In this document: piece by piece, positions 25,687 through 33,516 of the stretch
How the letters are laid out: every line of letters begins with the position of its first letter
How positions within the stretch are numbered: position 1 is the first letter of the stretch
Position numbers and translations under genes: made by a program
Source: Lacibacter sediminis
GTDB taxonomy: Bacteria > Bacteroidota > Bacteroidia > Chitinophagales > Chitinophagaceae
Assembly (NCBI RefSeq): GCF_014168535.1
Contig: NZ_CP060007.1
Span: forward strand, 2,294,001-2,358,000
Direction: 5' to 3'
DNA: 64,000 nucleotides
Notes under the pieces: model-generated
What the model was told of the DNA's origin: nothing
Seen by the model: only the letters and a program-made list of their open reading frames with translations
The model's database searches: none

Positions 25687-26534
25687 TATCTTAAAGCAAG
25701 AGCATTACTTGGTCTTGTTCCAATATCAATTGCAGTGATTAATAACTCAGGGTCTGCATTTAAAACAAATGCCCTAGCATCTTCTGCGAGATTTAATCCA
25801 TATTCTTGTTTGCCGACAGTCATCATAAACTCTGGAAGTGGTGACGCACCTTGAAAAAGCATTTCTGCATATTGGTCAGGGAGTGTAGTTGAAGAACCAC
25901 AAAATGAGATAATGTTATTTGCACGTGCTGATGCGTGAATATTAAATAGTATTACACTACCATCTGATGATGCTTTGCCTTTTAATTTGTCCATTTCTTC
26001 TATCGGACTGCCATCAGTACTTTCCCCATCTGTAATATTTATAACAACTGGGGGAAAGCAATCCGGATGGTCAGCCAACCAACTGTCAATAATTCCATTG
26101 GCTTTTTGAAATGCTTCTTTCATTGGCGTTCCTCCGTTGTTGATTGCATCAAACCAAATAGGAAATTTAATAGTAGTAGTGATTAAGCCTCCTGCGCCAT
26201 CATCAATTTTCTTGTTACGTTCTTCAACTCTTGCAGGCGTTTTTGCAATTTCAGAAATTGGCACTAATTCTTTACCAGCAATTGCCCCAGTAAATGCTGG
26301 TTTTACGCCATCTGCATTATACCCGATAACGCCAATGTGGTAGTAGTCTCTCACGCCCTCTGATTTTGCACATTTAATTACAAGTTGTTGTAAAAGCTTA
26401 TTTATGGCATCAGCTACCGCTTGTGATTTGGGTTTTTGGGTTGCCACAAAGTTGTCACTCATTGAGCCCGATTGATCAATAAGAAATAGAAAACAACTAG
26501 GGTTGGTTCTGCTAATTTCGGCTGTGTATGCCAT
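25686..26534 (-). CDS. TerY-like von Willebrand factor A protein
   Basis: The 282-residue protein starts almost directly with F-L-I-D-Q-S-G-S-M (Asp20, Ser22, Ser24), an intact MIDAS metal site, and later has I-N-I-T-D-G-E-S-T-D. The domain fills most of the protein. No signal peptide is seen, so it acts in the cytoplasm. TerY-type vWA proteins are thought to be substrates or adaptors of the kinase/PP2C pair. It is the first gene of the minus-strand operon. Confidence 0.85.
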   Translation of the reverse strand: MAYTAEISRTNPSCFLFLIDQSGSMSDNFVATQKPKSQAVADAINKLLQQLVIKCAKSEGVRDYYHIGVIGYNADGVKPAFTGAIAGKELVPISEIAKTPARVEERNKKIDDGAGGLITTTIKFPIWFDAINNGGTPMKEAFQKANGIIDSWLADHPDCFPPVVINITDGESTDGSPIEEMDKLKGKASSDGSVILFNIHASARANNIISFCGSSTTLPDQYAEMLFQGASPLPEFMMTVGKQEYGLNLAEDARAFVLNADPELLITAIDIGTRPSNALALR

Positions 26535-26957
26535 ATTTGTTATTTATTGGTTTTCAAAATGAAATTTAGTCAAAATGTTATTAAGATAATAGCAAAGTGG
26601 AGAAAAGCGTTGGCGCAGCTATTCATCTAATCTTTTTTTTGTTTTTCGTATTCACTACTCAAGTAATACATCAATATTTTTTGGCTTTCCGGCCAGATAA
26701 TTTGCAGCCCATTTATGTTAAATTTGTTGACCATTTATCTCAAGATCAATAAAGGCAGTTACGTTCATAAGGGTTAAAGGTTTGAATATACCTTATCCAC
26801 CCTTATTTTCAAAATTCCTCTAGAATAAAGTTGAGTTTTGGTTAAGCTGACTGGTATTCTAGATCTTCATAATAGGATATTCGTAAAATTGAGAGATAAA
26901 ATTTGGTAATCAGCTGATCGAATGCATAAATGATTCGACGATATAAGGTGATAATTC
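26535..26957. other. Intergenic region between AAA+ gene and TerY-type operon
   Basis: About 420 AT-rich bp without a supported gene. It must contain the start signal of the minus-strand triad, but no clear TAnnTTTG was found on that strand. A small hairpin near 26914-26934 (arms TCGAAT/ATTCGA) may follow the AAA+ gene. Confidence 0.4.
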
Positions 26958-27989
26958 TTACTTGGGTTTGTTAAAAATTGCTCTGTGTGTCTTTGTTACC
27001 TTTTTCTCTGTCCAATTTTTCATTGTACCCTGACCTAACCCTAGTTTTTTTTCTGCTAGTGATATTGTTCCGTACTCTTTTTTACCCCATTTTTTTAGTT
27101 GAATTTTAAATTGACCTATTAGGTCATCCATTATATAACCAGGCTTAATTTGAAATATACTTAAATCATTACCGGAATGACTATGTAATTGTGATTTACC
27201 TATAAAGTCATTTTTAATATCTTGAACAATTTTCTTTTCAATTTCCTCCGTAATTTTTCTTATCGCCCCGTAGCGTAAAATCCGGTAATTAAAATACATA
27301 CAAGTGAGTTTGTCTAAATCACGAAATCCACCGTCAAACTTATCAGCATACTCTTCGAGAAATCTGTTCAATGCAATGTTTTTAGGCAAATCTGAAAAAT
27401 GTTTATAGCGGAGGATTTTATCAAACTTCATTTTTATCCAAGTTGACTTAAAGTCGTTGTGTATATTGTAGGCCTCATCTTTGTATGATGGGAACTCTAC
27501 TACCAATTGACTTATGCGATCCCAAAAAATACCCTGTAATTGATTTTTATCTTCCCTTAATGCATCTACATCTTTAGCTGAAGTAAAAACTATCCGGATA
27601 TTGAACTTGTCATTGAATCCGAATTTCCCGTCAGTTGTTGACAGTGCTGCAAAAAGTAATTCCTGTTTTTCGTCCGTAAGCTGCTCTACATCTTCAATTA
27701 CTAATATTCCGTTTTCATTTTTTTTAAATAAGTCATCTATTTCTTTTTCATTGCTAGGAACTTTGGATGCAGATAAAAATTCTAATGTAACAGTACAATC
27801 TTCTTTTGTATGAGTTAGACTAATATCTTTATACACACTTTCAATAGCGTAATGTTTACCAGTTCCTCTTTCCCCAAGGATAATAAGACAAAATTTCCCA
27901 GGGTTAACAAGGAATACTTTCAGTTTTTTATATGCTTCTGTCCTTAAAGCTCCTCCTGTGTCCAAGATTTCGTTCATTTTTATTGGCAA
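26958..27989 (-). CDS. AAA+ ATPase resembling a sigma-54 activator core, with HTH-like tail
   Basis: The 343-residue protein has Walker A G-E-R-G-T-G-K (39-45), Walker B G-I-L-V-I-E-D-V near residue 95, and R-I-V-F-T-S-A-K as sensor 1. Layout resembles the central domain of bacterial enhancer-binding proteins, but the N-terminal receiver and a clear G-A-F-T-G-A loop are missing. The C-terminal 50 residues (L-A-E-K-K-L-G-L-G-Q-G-T-M-K-N-W) look like a DNA-binding helix pair. It may be a regulator of the island or a defence ATPase. It is transcribed alone. ATG at residue 5 is an alternative start. Confidence 0.65.
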   Translation of the reverse strand: MPIKMNEILDTGGALRTEAYKKLKVFLVNPGKFCLIILGERGTGKHYAIESVYKDISLTHTKEDCTVTLEFLSASKVPSNEKEIDDLFKKNENGILVIEDVEQLTDEKQELLFAALSTTDGKFGFNDKFNIRIVFTSAKDVDALREDKNQLQGIFWDRISQLVVEFPSYKDEAYNIHNDFKSTWIKMKFDKILRYKHFSDLPKNIALNRFLEEYADKFDGGFRDLDKLTCMYFNYRILRYGAIRKITEEIEKKIVQDIKNDFIGKSQLHSHSGNDLSIFQIKPGYIMDDLIGQFKIQLKKWGKKEYGTISLAEKKLGLGQGTMKNWTEKKVTKTHRAIFNKPK

Positions 27990-28381
27990 ATATTTGACAA
28001 AAATAGGGAGAAATATTTCCCCATACTACTATTCCACTGTAATTCGATCGAGATTTGGATACATATCAAATTCATCAAAATGATTACGACAAGATTCTCA
28101 ATCAACCCTAATAATGAATGTAAAGCTGCGAAGGCAATTCCCAGCCAGTCCGCAATTAAGGCAATGTTGGCTTCTGCTAAGAAAGCTCCATTGAAAAAAA
28201 ATACAGTCATAATTGCTAGATATCAATGGCTTGTTAGGCATAGGCTTTCTTTCCCTATTGAAATGGAATTGCCAAACCTATGCCTAACAATTAAAGATGG
28301 GCAGTTGGAGAGGGCGTTCTTCTCAAACGTATTAACTCATGTCATAAAGAAGCAGAATTACTACATTCAAATTTTGAATTA
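27990..28381. other. Intergenic region with a 14-bp inverted repeat
   Basis: A 100-codon plus frame (28080-28382) and an overlapping 76-codon minus frame are open here, but neither is recognised; they may be decayed coding DNA. The region lies between divergent genes and should hold promoters for both. Its distinct feature is the inverted repeat at 28231-28290. Confidence 0.4.
28231..28290. repeat. Inverted repeat upstream of the GT-radical SAM operon
   Basis: Perfect 14-bp arms TTGTTAGGCATAGG (28231-28244) and its complement (28277-28290) are separated by 32 bp. No T run follows. It could be a regulator-binding site, or the trace of an inserted element. Confidence 0.6.
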
Positions 28382-30676
28382 ATGCATATCCTCAAAATCA
28401 TTCACGGATACCCGCCAAACTATAATGCAGGTTCGGAAGTTTACAGCCAGTCGATCTGTAATGAGCTTTCAAAATATCATAAAGTCTCTGTATTCACAAG
28501 AGAAGAAAATCCATACAAGCCGGATTTTAGTGTTAGGAAAGAAATCAAAAGTGATAACCTGGATTTCTATTTCGTAAATAATCCGCAAGGAAAAGACGGC
28601 TACAGACACAAAGAAATGGATGCTCATTTTGGAAATCTTATCGCTGAAATCAAACCGGATATTGCTCATATTGGCCATCTTAATCATCTCTCCACGGGTT
28701 TGGTGGATGAGCTTAATAAACTTAGTATACCAATTGTTTTTACGCTTCACGATTTTTGGCTTATGTGCCTAAGGGGGCAATTTCTCACAAGAGGTATTGG
28801 AAATGAAAATAACTTTCAATTGTGTTCCGGGCAACAAGACAACAAATGTGCGACAAACTGTTATAAAGTTTATTTCAGTGGCAGGGAAGAACATGAAGTG
28901 CAAGATATTCAGCATTGGAGTTCATGGATAAAGCAGCGAATGGCTGAAACAAAGGCACTCATTAATAAAGTTGATTTGTTTATTGCCCCCTCAAATTATC
29001 TGCGTACCAGATTTATAAATGAGTTTTCAGTGCCTGAAAACAAAATCATTTACCTGGATTATGGTTTCCCAACCGAATATTTAACCCAAACCGAAAAATC
29101 AAAAGACAATACGAATTTTACCTTCGGGTACATTGGAACACTAATACCTGCTAAAGGAGTAAATCAACTCATTGAAGCCTTTAATCAAATTGATTCACCC
29201 GCAACACTCAAAATTTACGGAAGGCAAAATGGACAAAGCGCAGATGCTTTAAAATTGCTTGCAGCAAATTCAATCAATAAAATTGAGTTTGCAGGTGAAT
29301 ACATCAATCACAATTTAGCAAACGATGTTTTCTCCAAGGTGGATTGTATTGTAGTCCCCAGTATCTGGGCAGAAAATTCACCCTTGGTAATTCACGAAGC
29401 ACAAGCTTGTAAAATCCCTGTGATCACCGCCGATTTTGGTGGAATGAAGGAATATGTTCACCATCAGGTAAACGGACTTTTATTTGAACACCGCAATACA
29501 AATTCACTGGCAGAGCAAATGAAGTTTGCGATCGAAAACCCACATTTACTGAAAGAGTATGGTCAGAAAGGGTACTTATTTTCTGATAATGGCAGTGTTC
29601 CAGATATTATAAACCATTGCAAAGAATTAGAGAAAATTTACAATCGCTTCACTTTTCCAAAAAACCTTTGGCGTATCACCATTGACACTAACCCAGAAGA
29701 TTGCAATCTAAAATGTATTATGTGTGAGGAACACAGTCCTTATAGTGATTTTATTCCAACACTCTTCAAAGAAACTGGTGTAAAACGTAGACGAATGAAG
29801 TTTGCAACAGTGGAAGATATTTTTCTGCAGGCAGAAAAATTAGGAGTAAAAGAAATTATTCCTTCTACTATGGGTGAACCTTTGCTTTACAAGGAATTTG
29901 ATAAAATATTTGAACTGGCAGAGCAGAAAAATATAAAAATCAATCTCACTACAAATGGCACTTTTCCTAAAAAAACAGTTGAAGAATGGGCAAAACTGAT
30001 TGTGCCCAATACCACGGATGTAAAAATTAGTTGGAATGGAGCAACGAAAGAAACATCTGAAAAAATAATGATGGGCATAGACTTTGAAAAGGCAATTGAA
30101 AATGTAAAAGGGTTTATCAAATACCGTGATGAATACTTTGAAAATACTGGTTACTTCTGCCGGGTTACTTTCCAACTGACTTTTATGCGAAACAATATGC
30201 ACGAGTTAGCAGAGATCATAAAGTTGGCTGCTTCCCTCGGTGTAGATAGAGTGAAGGGGCATCAGCTTTGGGCGCACTTTGATGAAATAACAGATCTTTC
30301 AATGAAAGCATCAGTTGAAAGTATAACACAGTGGAATGAATATGTGAAACACGCATACCAGGCTCAGGAGAAATATCGGAAACCAAATGGTGAAAGAGTG
30401 CTTTTAGAAAATATTATTCCATTAACTGAAGACGAAAATTCAGAAGTTCCTTGGCATTACGAATGTCCCTTTCTTACGAAAGAGCTTTGGATTTCAGCAA
30501 CTGGAAAAATTTCACCGTGCTGTGCACCGGATAATCTTCGAAAATCGTTAGGCGAATTTGGAAATATTGAGCACACGTCAATTGCAGATGTATTAAAAAG
30601 TCCTACTTATTTGGATTTGGTAAAAAACTATAAGTCGAAGCCCCTTTGCAAAACCTGTAATATGCGTAAACCTTAA
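28382..30676 (+). CDS. Fusion of GT4 glycosyltransferase and radical SAM/SPASM enzyme
   Basis: Residues 1-415 are a family-4 GT-B glycosyltransferase: H-G-Y-P-P-N-Y-N-A-G-S-E-V-Y at the start, F-G-Y-I-G-T-L-I-P-A-K-G-V in the donor domain, and S-I-W-A-E-N-S-P-L-V-I-H-E-A with the E-x7-E type nucleotide-sugar site. From about 425 comes a radical SAM domain: C441-x3-C445-x2-C448 binds the 4Fe-4S cluster, S-T-M-G-E-P-L is the GxE-like AdoMet motif. The C-terminus has SPASM-type Cys (Y-E-C-P, S-P-C-C-A-P, C-K-T-C). One protein of 764 residues thus joins sugar transfer and radical chemistry. It leads a three-gene operon. Substrate unknown. Confidence 0.88.
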   Translation: MHILKIIHGYPPNYNAGSEVYSQSICNELSKYHKVSVFTREENPYKPDFSVRKEIKSDNLDFYFVNNPQGKDGYRHKEMDAHFGNLIAEIKPDIAHIGHLNHLSTGLVDELNKLSIPIVFTLHDFWLMCLRGQFLTRGIGNENNFQLCSGQQDNKCATNCYKVYFSGREEHEVQDIQHWSSWIKQRMAETKALINKVDLFIAPSNYLRTRFINEFSVPENKIIYLDYGFPTEYLTQTEKSKDNTNFTFGYIGTLIPAKGVNQLIEAFNQIDSPATLKIYGRQNGQSADALKLLAANSINKIEFAGEYINHNLANDVFSKVDCIVVPSIWAENSPLVIHEAQACKIPVITADFGGMKEYVHHQVNGLLFEHRNTNSLAEQMKFAIENPHLLKEYGQKGYLFSDNGSVPDIINHCKELEKIYNRFTFPKNLWRITIDTNPEDCNLKCIMCEEHSPYSDFIPTLFKETGVKRRRMKFATVEDIFLQAEKLGVKEIIPSTMGEPLLYKEFDKIFELAEQKNIKINLTTNGTFPKKTVEEWAKLIVPNTTDVKISWNGATKETSEKIMMGIDFEKAIENVKGFIKYRDEYFENTGYFCRVTFQLTFMRNNMHELAEIIKLAASLGVDRVKGHQLWAHFDEITDLSMKASVESITQWNEYVKHAYQAQEKYRKPNGERVLLENIIPLTEDENSEVPWHYECPFLTKELWISATGKISPCCAPDNLRKSLGEFGNIEHTSIADVLKSPTYLDLVKNYKSKPLCKTCNMRKP

Positions 30677-30691
30677 TGAAAAAATAAGTAA

Positions 30692-32125
30692 ATGAAACAA
30701 ACAGATACGATTAATCAGTTTAAAGATTTAATTCCAAATGTAGCTGCTGTCGAAGTGGCTTTACTCTATGGGTCCTTTGGAAGAAACGAAGCTACTCCAA
30801 ATTCAGATGTTGATATTCAGCTTTTGGTTAGTCAGGGCTTCGATTACGAAAACTTACTAGTTCAGTTGAAGAATCAGTTTAAAGCGGAAATTAAATCAAT
30901 TCGTAGCGTAGAGCTTCGAAGTAAAGTCCTGGTTTATTTAAAGGATCAACCTAGAATTGAAATTACTATCTGTAAAGATGTTACAGAGATCGATCGAAAC
31001 TATCTGGGATCCGAAATAAAGGACGTCGAACAGACAATTCTTTTCGAAAGGCAACCGGAGAGATATTTGGTTAGGCAATACCTGAATCAAATTGTAGCGG
31101 ATTATCAGAAAAATAAAACTTTGCAACACAAGGAAAAGCAAATTTCAGATTTGATTGATAAATTTATTTATGAGTTTGAAAGTTGCTCAATGATGCATCG
31201 CCTAAGTGATAGCTATCAGTTTTATTTTTTTTATAACATTGCGTTGGAGGTTGTAGTGCAGCTAAACTATCTCTCAAAAGGGCATGATAAGTTTAGATTC
31301 CTCCCCAAAAATTTCATTGCTAAGGTTTTGAAAAAAGATGAACTAAAATCTTTTTATAATTTGAATGCCACTTTATATTTACCTGATGCTAATCAATGCA
31401 AAAGGAACTTACTTGATTTCTTTTACAATTCGATAGAAGGGTTAATTCCATCACAGAAGCTAAATGAGGTAAAGGATTTTTGTGAATGGATTTACGAACG
31501 TGATTTCTTTTGGAACTTTAGAGATATAAGTGCTCATAACCCCAAAATCAAAAGTGGTATAGTTTACAGAACAGCAACAATGAGCTTATATCAAAGCGAG
31601 CGACGCTTTGATGATTTATTACTTGAAAGGAATATCAAGACGGTGGTTGATCTAAGGGCAGATAGGGAAATCGAGGAAATACCGTATTTGGAACCGGCAC
31701 TGTTAAAGTTTAGATATGTAAAGGCCCAGTTTGATCCATGGAATCAGCCGGAATGGTTCAAACGGGATTATCATAGCGGCACTAATGAAGAAATTGCCTA
31801 TCGTTTTTTTGTTATCGGGTGTAAAGATCAAATCAAGGAAGTCCTATTGACAATATTAAATGAGAACGAAGGTTCGGTGATGATACATTGTTTTGCCGGG
31901 AAGGACAGAACAGGGATAGTTATGACAATGCTCCATTTATTAGTAGATGAATCAATGGATGTAGTTCGGGCCGATTATTTAGCCAGTGAATCAGATGTAA
32001 ATCTGAAGTATTTAGACTTGGTACTACAAATCATAAACGAGAGCGGCGGTATTGAAGAATATATCAAGTCATGTGGAGTAACATCAGATCAAATTTCTCA
32101 ACTAAGGCAAAAATTAACCAACTAA
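30692..32125 (+). CDS. Fusion of nucleotidyltransferase and tyrosine phosphatase
   Basis: The N-terminus has a minimal nucleotidyltransferase site: L-L-Y-G-S-F-G-R (Gly27, Ser28) and S-D-V-D-I (Asp39, Asp41). A helical middle part follows. From about residue 270, F-W-N-F-R-D-I-S begins a protein tyrosine phosphatase of the Y_phosphatase3 type, with the signature H399-C-F-A-G-K-D-R-T-G (Cys400, Arg406) and V-V-D-L-R upstream. All catalytic residues are present. Such a fusion could attach and remove a nucleotide or phosphate group on a partner. It lies 15 bp after the GT-radical SAM gene and overlaps the WG-repeat gene by one base. Confidence 0.85.
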   Translation: MKQTDTINQFKDLIPNVAAVEVALLYGSFGRNEATPNSDVDIQLLVSQGFDYENLLVQLKNQFKAEIKSIRSVELRSKVLVYLKDQPRIEITICKDVTEIDRNYLGSEIKDVEQTILFERQPERYLVRQYLNQIVADYQKNKTLQHKEKQISDLIDKFIYEFESCSMMHRLSDSYQFYFFYNIALEVVVQLNYLSKGHDKFRFLPKNFIAKVLKKDELKSFYNLNATLYLPDANQCKRNLLDFFYNSIEGLIPSQKLNEVKDFCEWIYERDFFWNFRDISAHNPKIKSGIVYRTATMSLYQSERRFDDLLLERNIKTVVDLRADREIEEIPYLEPALLKFRYVKAQFDPWNQPEWFKRDYHSGTNEEIAYRFFVIGCKDQIKEVLLTILNENEGSVMIHCFAGKDRTGIVMTMLHLLVDESMDVVRADYLASESDVNLKYLDLVLQIINESGGIEEYIKSCGVTSDQISQLRQKLTN

Positions 32126-32826
32126 TGAAGTGGGAGGATATCAAAGTATCGAGAAGTAATACCTATTTTCTTTTTGAAGGAGAGCAGGTTTTTGACCGGC
32201 AGTTTATAGAAGTCTTAAAATTCCATTCACCAGGCATTGCACCAGTGAAGGATGATACAGGATCATACCATATTGATGTCATGGGCAACCAACTTTATTT
32301 TGACAGGTATACAAGAACTTTTGGTTTTTATTGTAATCGGGCTGCTGTTGTTCAAAACAAGAACTGGTTCCACATAACAGAGAAAGGCGAGAAAGCGTAT
32401 TCAGATAGTTATCAGTGGGTAGGTAATTATCAGGAAAATCTTTGTACGGTTCGTGATTTTAACAACCGATATTTTCATATCAATCAAAATGGCTCAAAAA
32501 ACTACTCAGAATATTATGTGTATGCCGGGGATTACAAAGATGGAATTGCGTGTGTGAAGTTGTCATCTGGATTTTATAGACATATTGATAGTTACGGGGC
32601 TTTCTTAAATGAAAAGGAATTCCTTGATTTGGGAATATTTCATAAAAATTTTGCGACTGCAAAAGATCAGCAGGGGTGGCACCATATTGATAGAACTGGG
32701 AAAGCAATTTATGAAAACCGCTATGCTGTGGTTGAACCATTTTACAATGGGTTTGCTTTAGTCACAACTCATGATGACCAAAAAAGCGTAATTAACGAAA
32801 AGGGAGAATTGATTCTAAAAGTATAG
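32125..32826 (+). CDS. WG-repeat-like protein
   Basis: The start is the ATG in the TAATG overlap with the previous stop; a further upstream start would lie inside that gene. The 233-residue protein is built of repeats of about 20-25 residues with the pattern G-x-A-x-V-x-x-x-x-x-W/Y-x-H-I-x-x-x-G (for example W-F-H-I-T-E-K-G, Y-F-H-I-N-Q-N-G, W-H-H-I-D-R-T-G). These are WG-type beta repeats that form a propeller- or solenoid-like surface. No signal peptide is seen. It may be the substrate or scaffold of the two preceding enzymes; this is inference from the operon. Confidence 0.8.
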   Translation: MKWEDIKVSRSNTYFLFEGEQVFDRQFIEVLKFHSPGIAPVKDDTGSYHIDVMGNQLYFDRYTRTFGFYCNRAAVVQNKNWFHITEKGEKAYSDSYQWVGNYQENLCTVRDFNNRYFHINQNGSKNYSEYYVYAGDYKDGIACVKLSSGFYRHIDSYGAFLNEKEFLDLGIFHKNFATAKDQQGWHHIDRTGKAIYENRYAVVEPFYNGFALVTTHDDQKSVINEKGELILKV

Positions 32827-33206
32827 GTACATTTTAGTAGCATACATCAGTTTGCAAATATTTGGTTTAACTATTCTACAGATTTACCTAATTACCAGGA
32901 TGCATCCATGGCCTTGGGTGATAAGCAGGCGGCCATGGAATATTATCTAAATCAAGTTGACGTTGGGACAGATGGGGTTGTCAGGTGGCTTCAAAATACG
33001 CATACAACTAATCTGTAGATAACAACAGCGGTTAACCAATACTACTGCTAATAGTTAATTTTATTAGAGAGCCATTTTTCGAAGTAGTCTATTCTTATTG
33101 TCAGATAGAAAGGATATAATAGCCTCGATGTCTATTATAGTTAGGGTAGAACTGGGGGCAGTCCTCCCCACAAGAATTAAGTATGGCAGGAGAGCCGGTA
33201 GTTTAG
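32827..33206 (+). other. Decayed or non-coding DNA after the WG-repeat gene
   Basis: The WG gene frame continues open past its TAG to a second stop at 33018 (about 63 codons, including D-A-S-M-A-L-G-D-K-Q-A-A-M-E-Y-Y-L). It has no start of its own and was not recognised. The remainder shows nothing else I can support. Confidence 0.4.
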
Positions 33207-33338
33207 TATGGAAATGAGAGCGGTTTGCCAGAGGGGTGGAAGCAAGTTCCAATTAAAGAAGTTGCACAAACTTATGGAGGGTATGCTTTTAAAAGCGGTT
33301 GTTATCAAATATCATCTGTAGATTTATTTCGCAAGTGA
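33207..33338 (+). pseudogene. Remnant of a type I restriction specificity subunit (HsdS)
   Basis: A 43-codon fragment reads S-G-L-P-E-G-W-K-Q-V-P-I-K-E-V-A-Q-T-Y-G-G-Y-A-F-K-S-G before a stop. L-P-x-G-W-x-x-V-x-I-x-E-V followed by G-x-A-F-K-S is the classic opening of an HsdS target recognition domain. The rest of the gene is missing on both sides. It pairs with the HsdR-like relic at 5226. Confidence 0.65.
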
Positions 33339-33360
33339 AATGATGCGCAGTAAACGAATG

Positions 33361-33372
33361 ATGTTTCACTGA
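33361..33372 (+). repeat. Repeat ATGTTTCACTGA, second copy
   Basis: Identical to 1300-1311 beside copy A. An inverted AGTGAAA lies 20-30 bp upstream (33334-33340). These may be arm-type binding sites of the island recombinase. Confidence 0.4.
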
Positions 33373-33457
33373 GGGTTGAGCTTTAAAAGAGTTTATTCGG
33401 TTATAAGTTTGGGTGTCAATACTTTTTAAAATAAAGTTTGAATCCTGTTCGAATTCA

Positions 33458-33478
33458 GTTTTCGTCGGATTTTGCTTT
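33458..33478 (+). repeat. Copy C of the island-border motif (candidate right end)
   Basis: GTTTTCGT-CGGA-TTTTGCTT followed by T. It lies 39 bp before the end of the divergent sensor gene that opens the xylan locus. It also follows GTTTGAATCCT (33436-33446), which equals 11 bp of the tRNA-Arg T arm (1169-1179). Confidence 0.5.
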
Positions 33479-33516
33479 GTTCAGCTAGATTGTAGTTGAT
33501 TTTCCCTGTCGTTTTA

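Noticed and set aside
28231..28290. Integron attC-like core words GTTAGGC and GCCTAAC in the inverted repeat
   Set aside because: The order is opposite to that of an attC site, the internal boxes are missing and no integron integrase or cassette is present.
28080..28382. 100-residue open frame on the plus strand
   Set aside because: No recognisable family, no good ribosome-binding site, and an equally open minus frame overlaps it. Kept only as possible decayed DNA.
33064..33252. Open frame on the minus strand near the right end
   Set aside because: It overlaps the HsdS-like fragment on the plus strand, which has clear family motifs; the minus frame does not.
1..33500. Conjugative element or prophage
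   Set aside because: No relaxase, Tra, coupling protein, capsid, tail or lysis gene was found; only integrase and excisionase-like genes support mobility.
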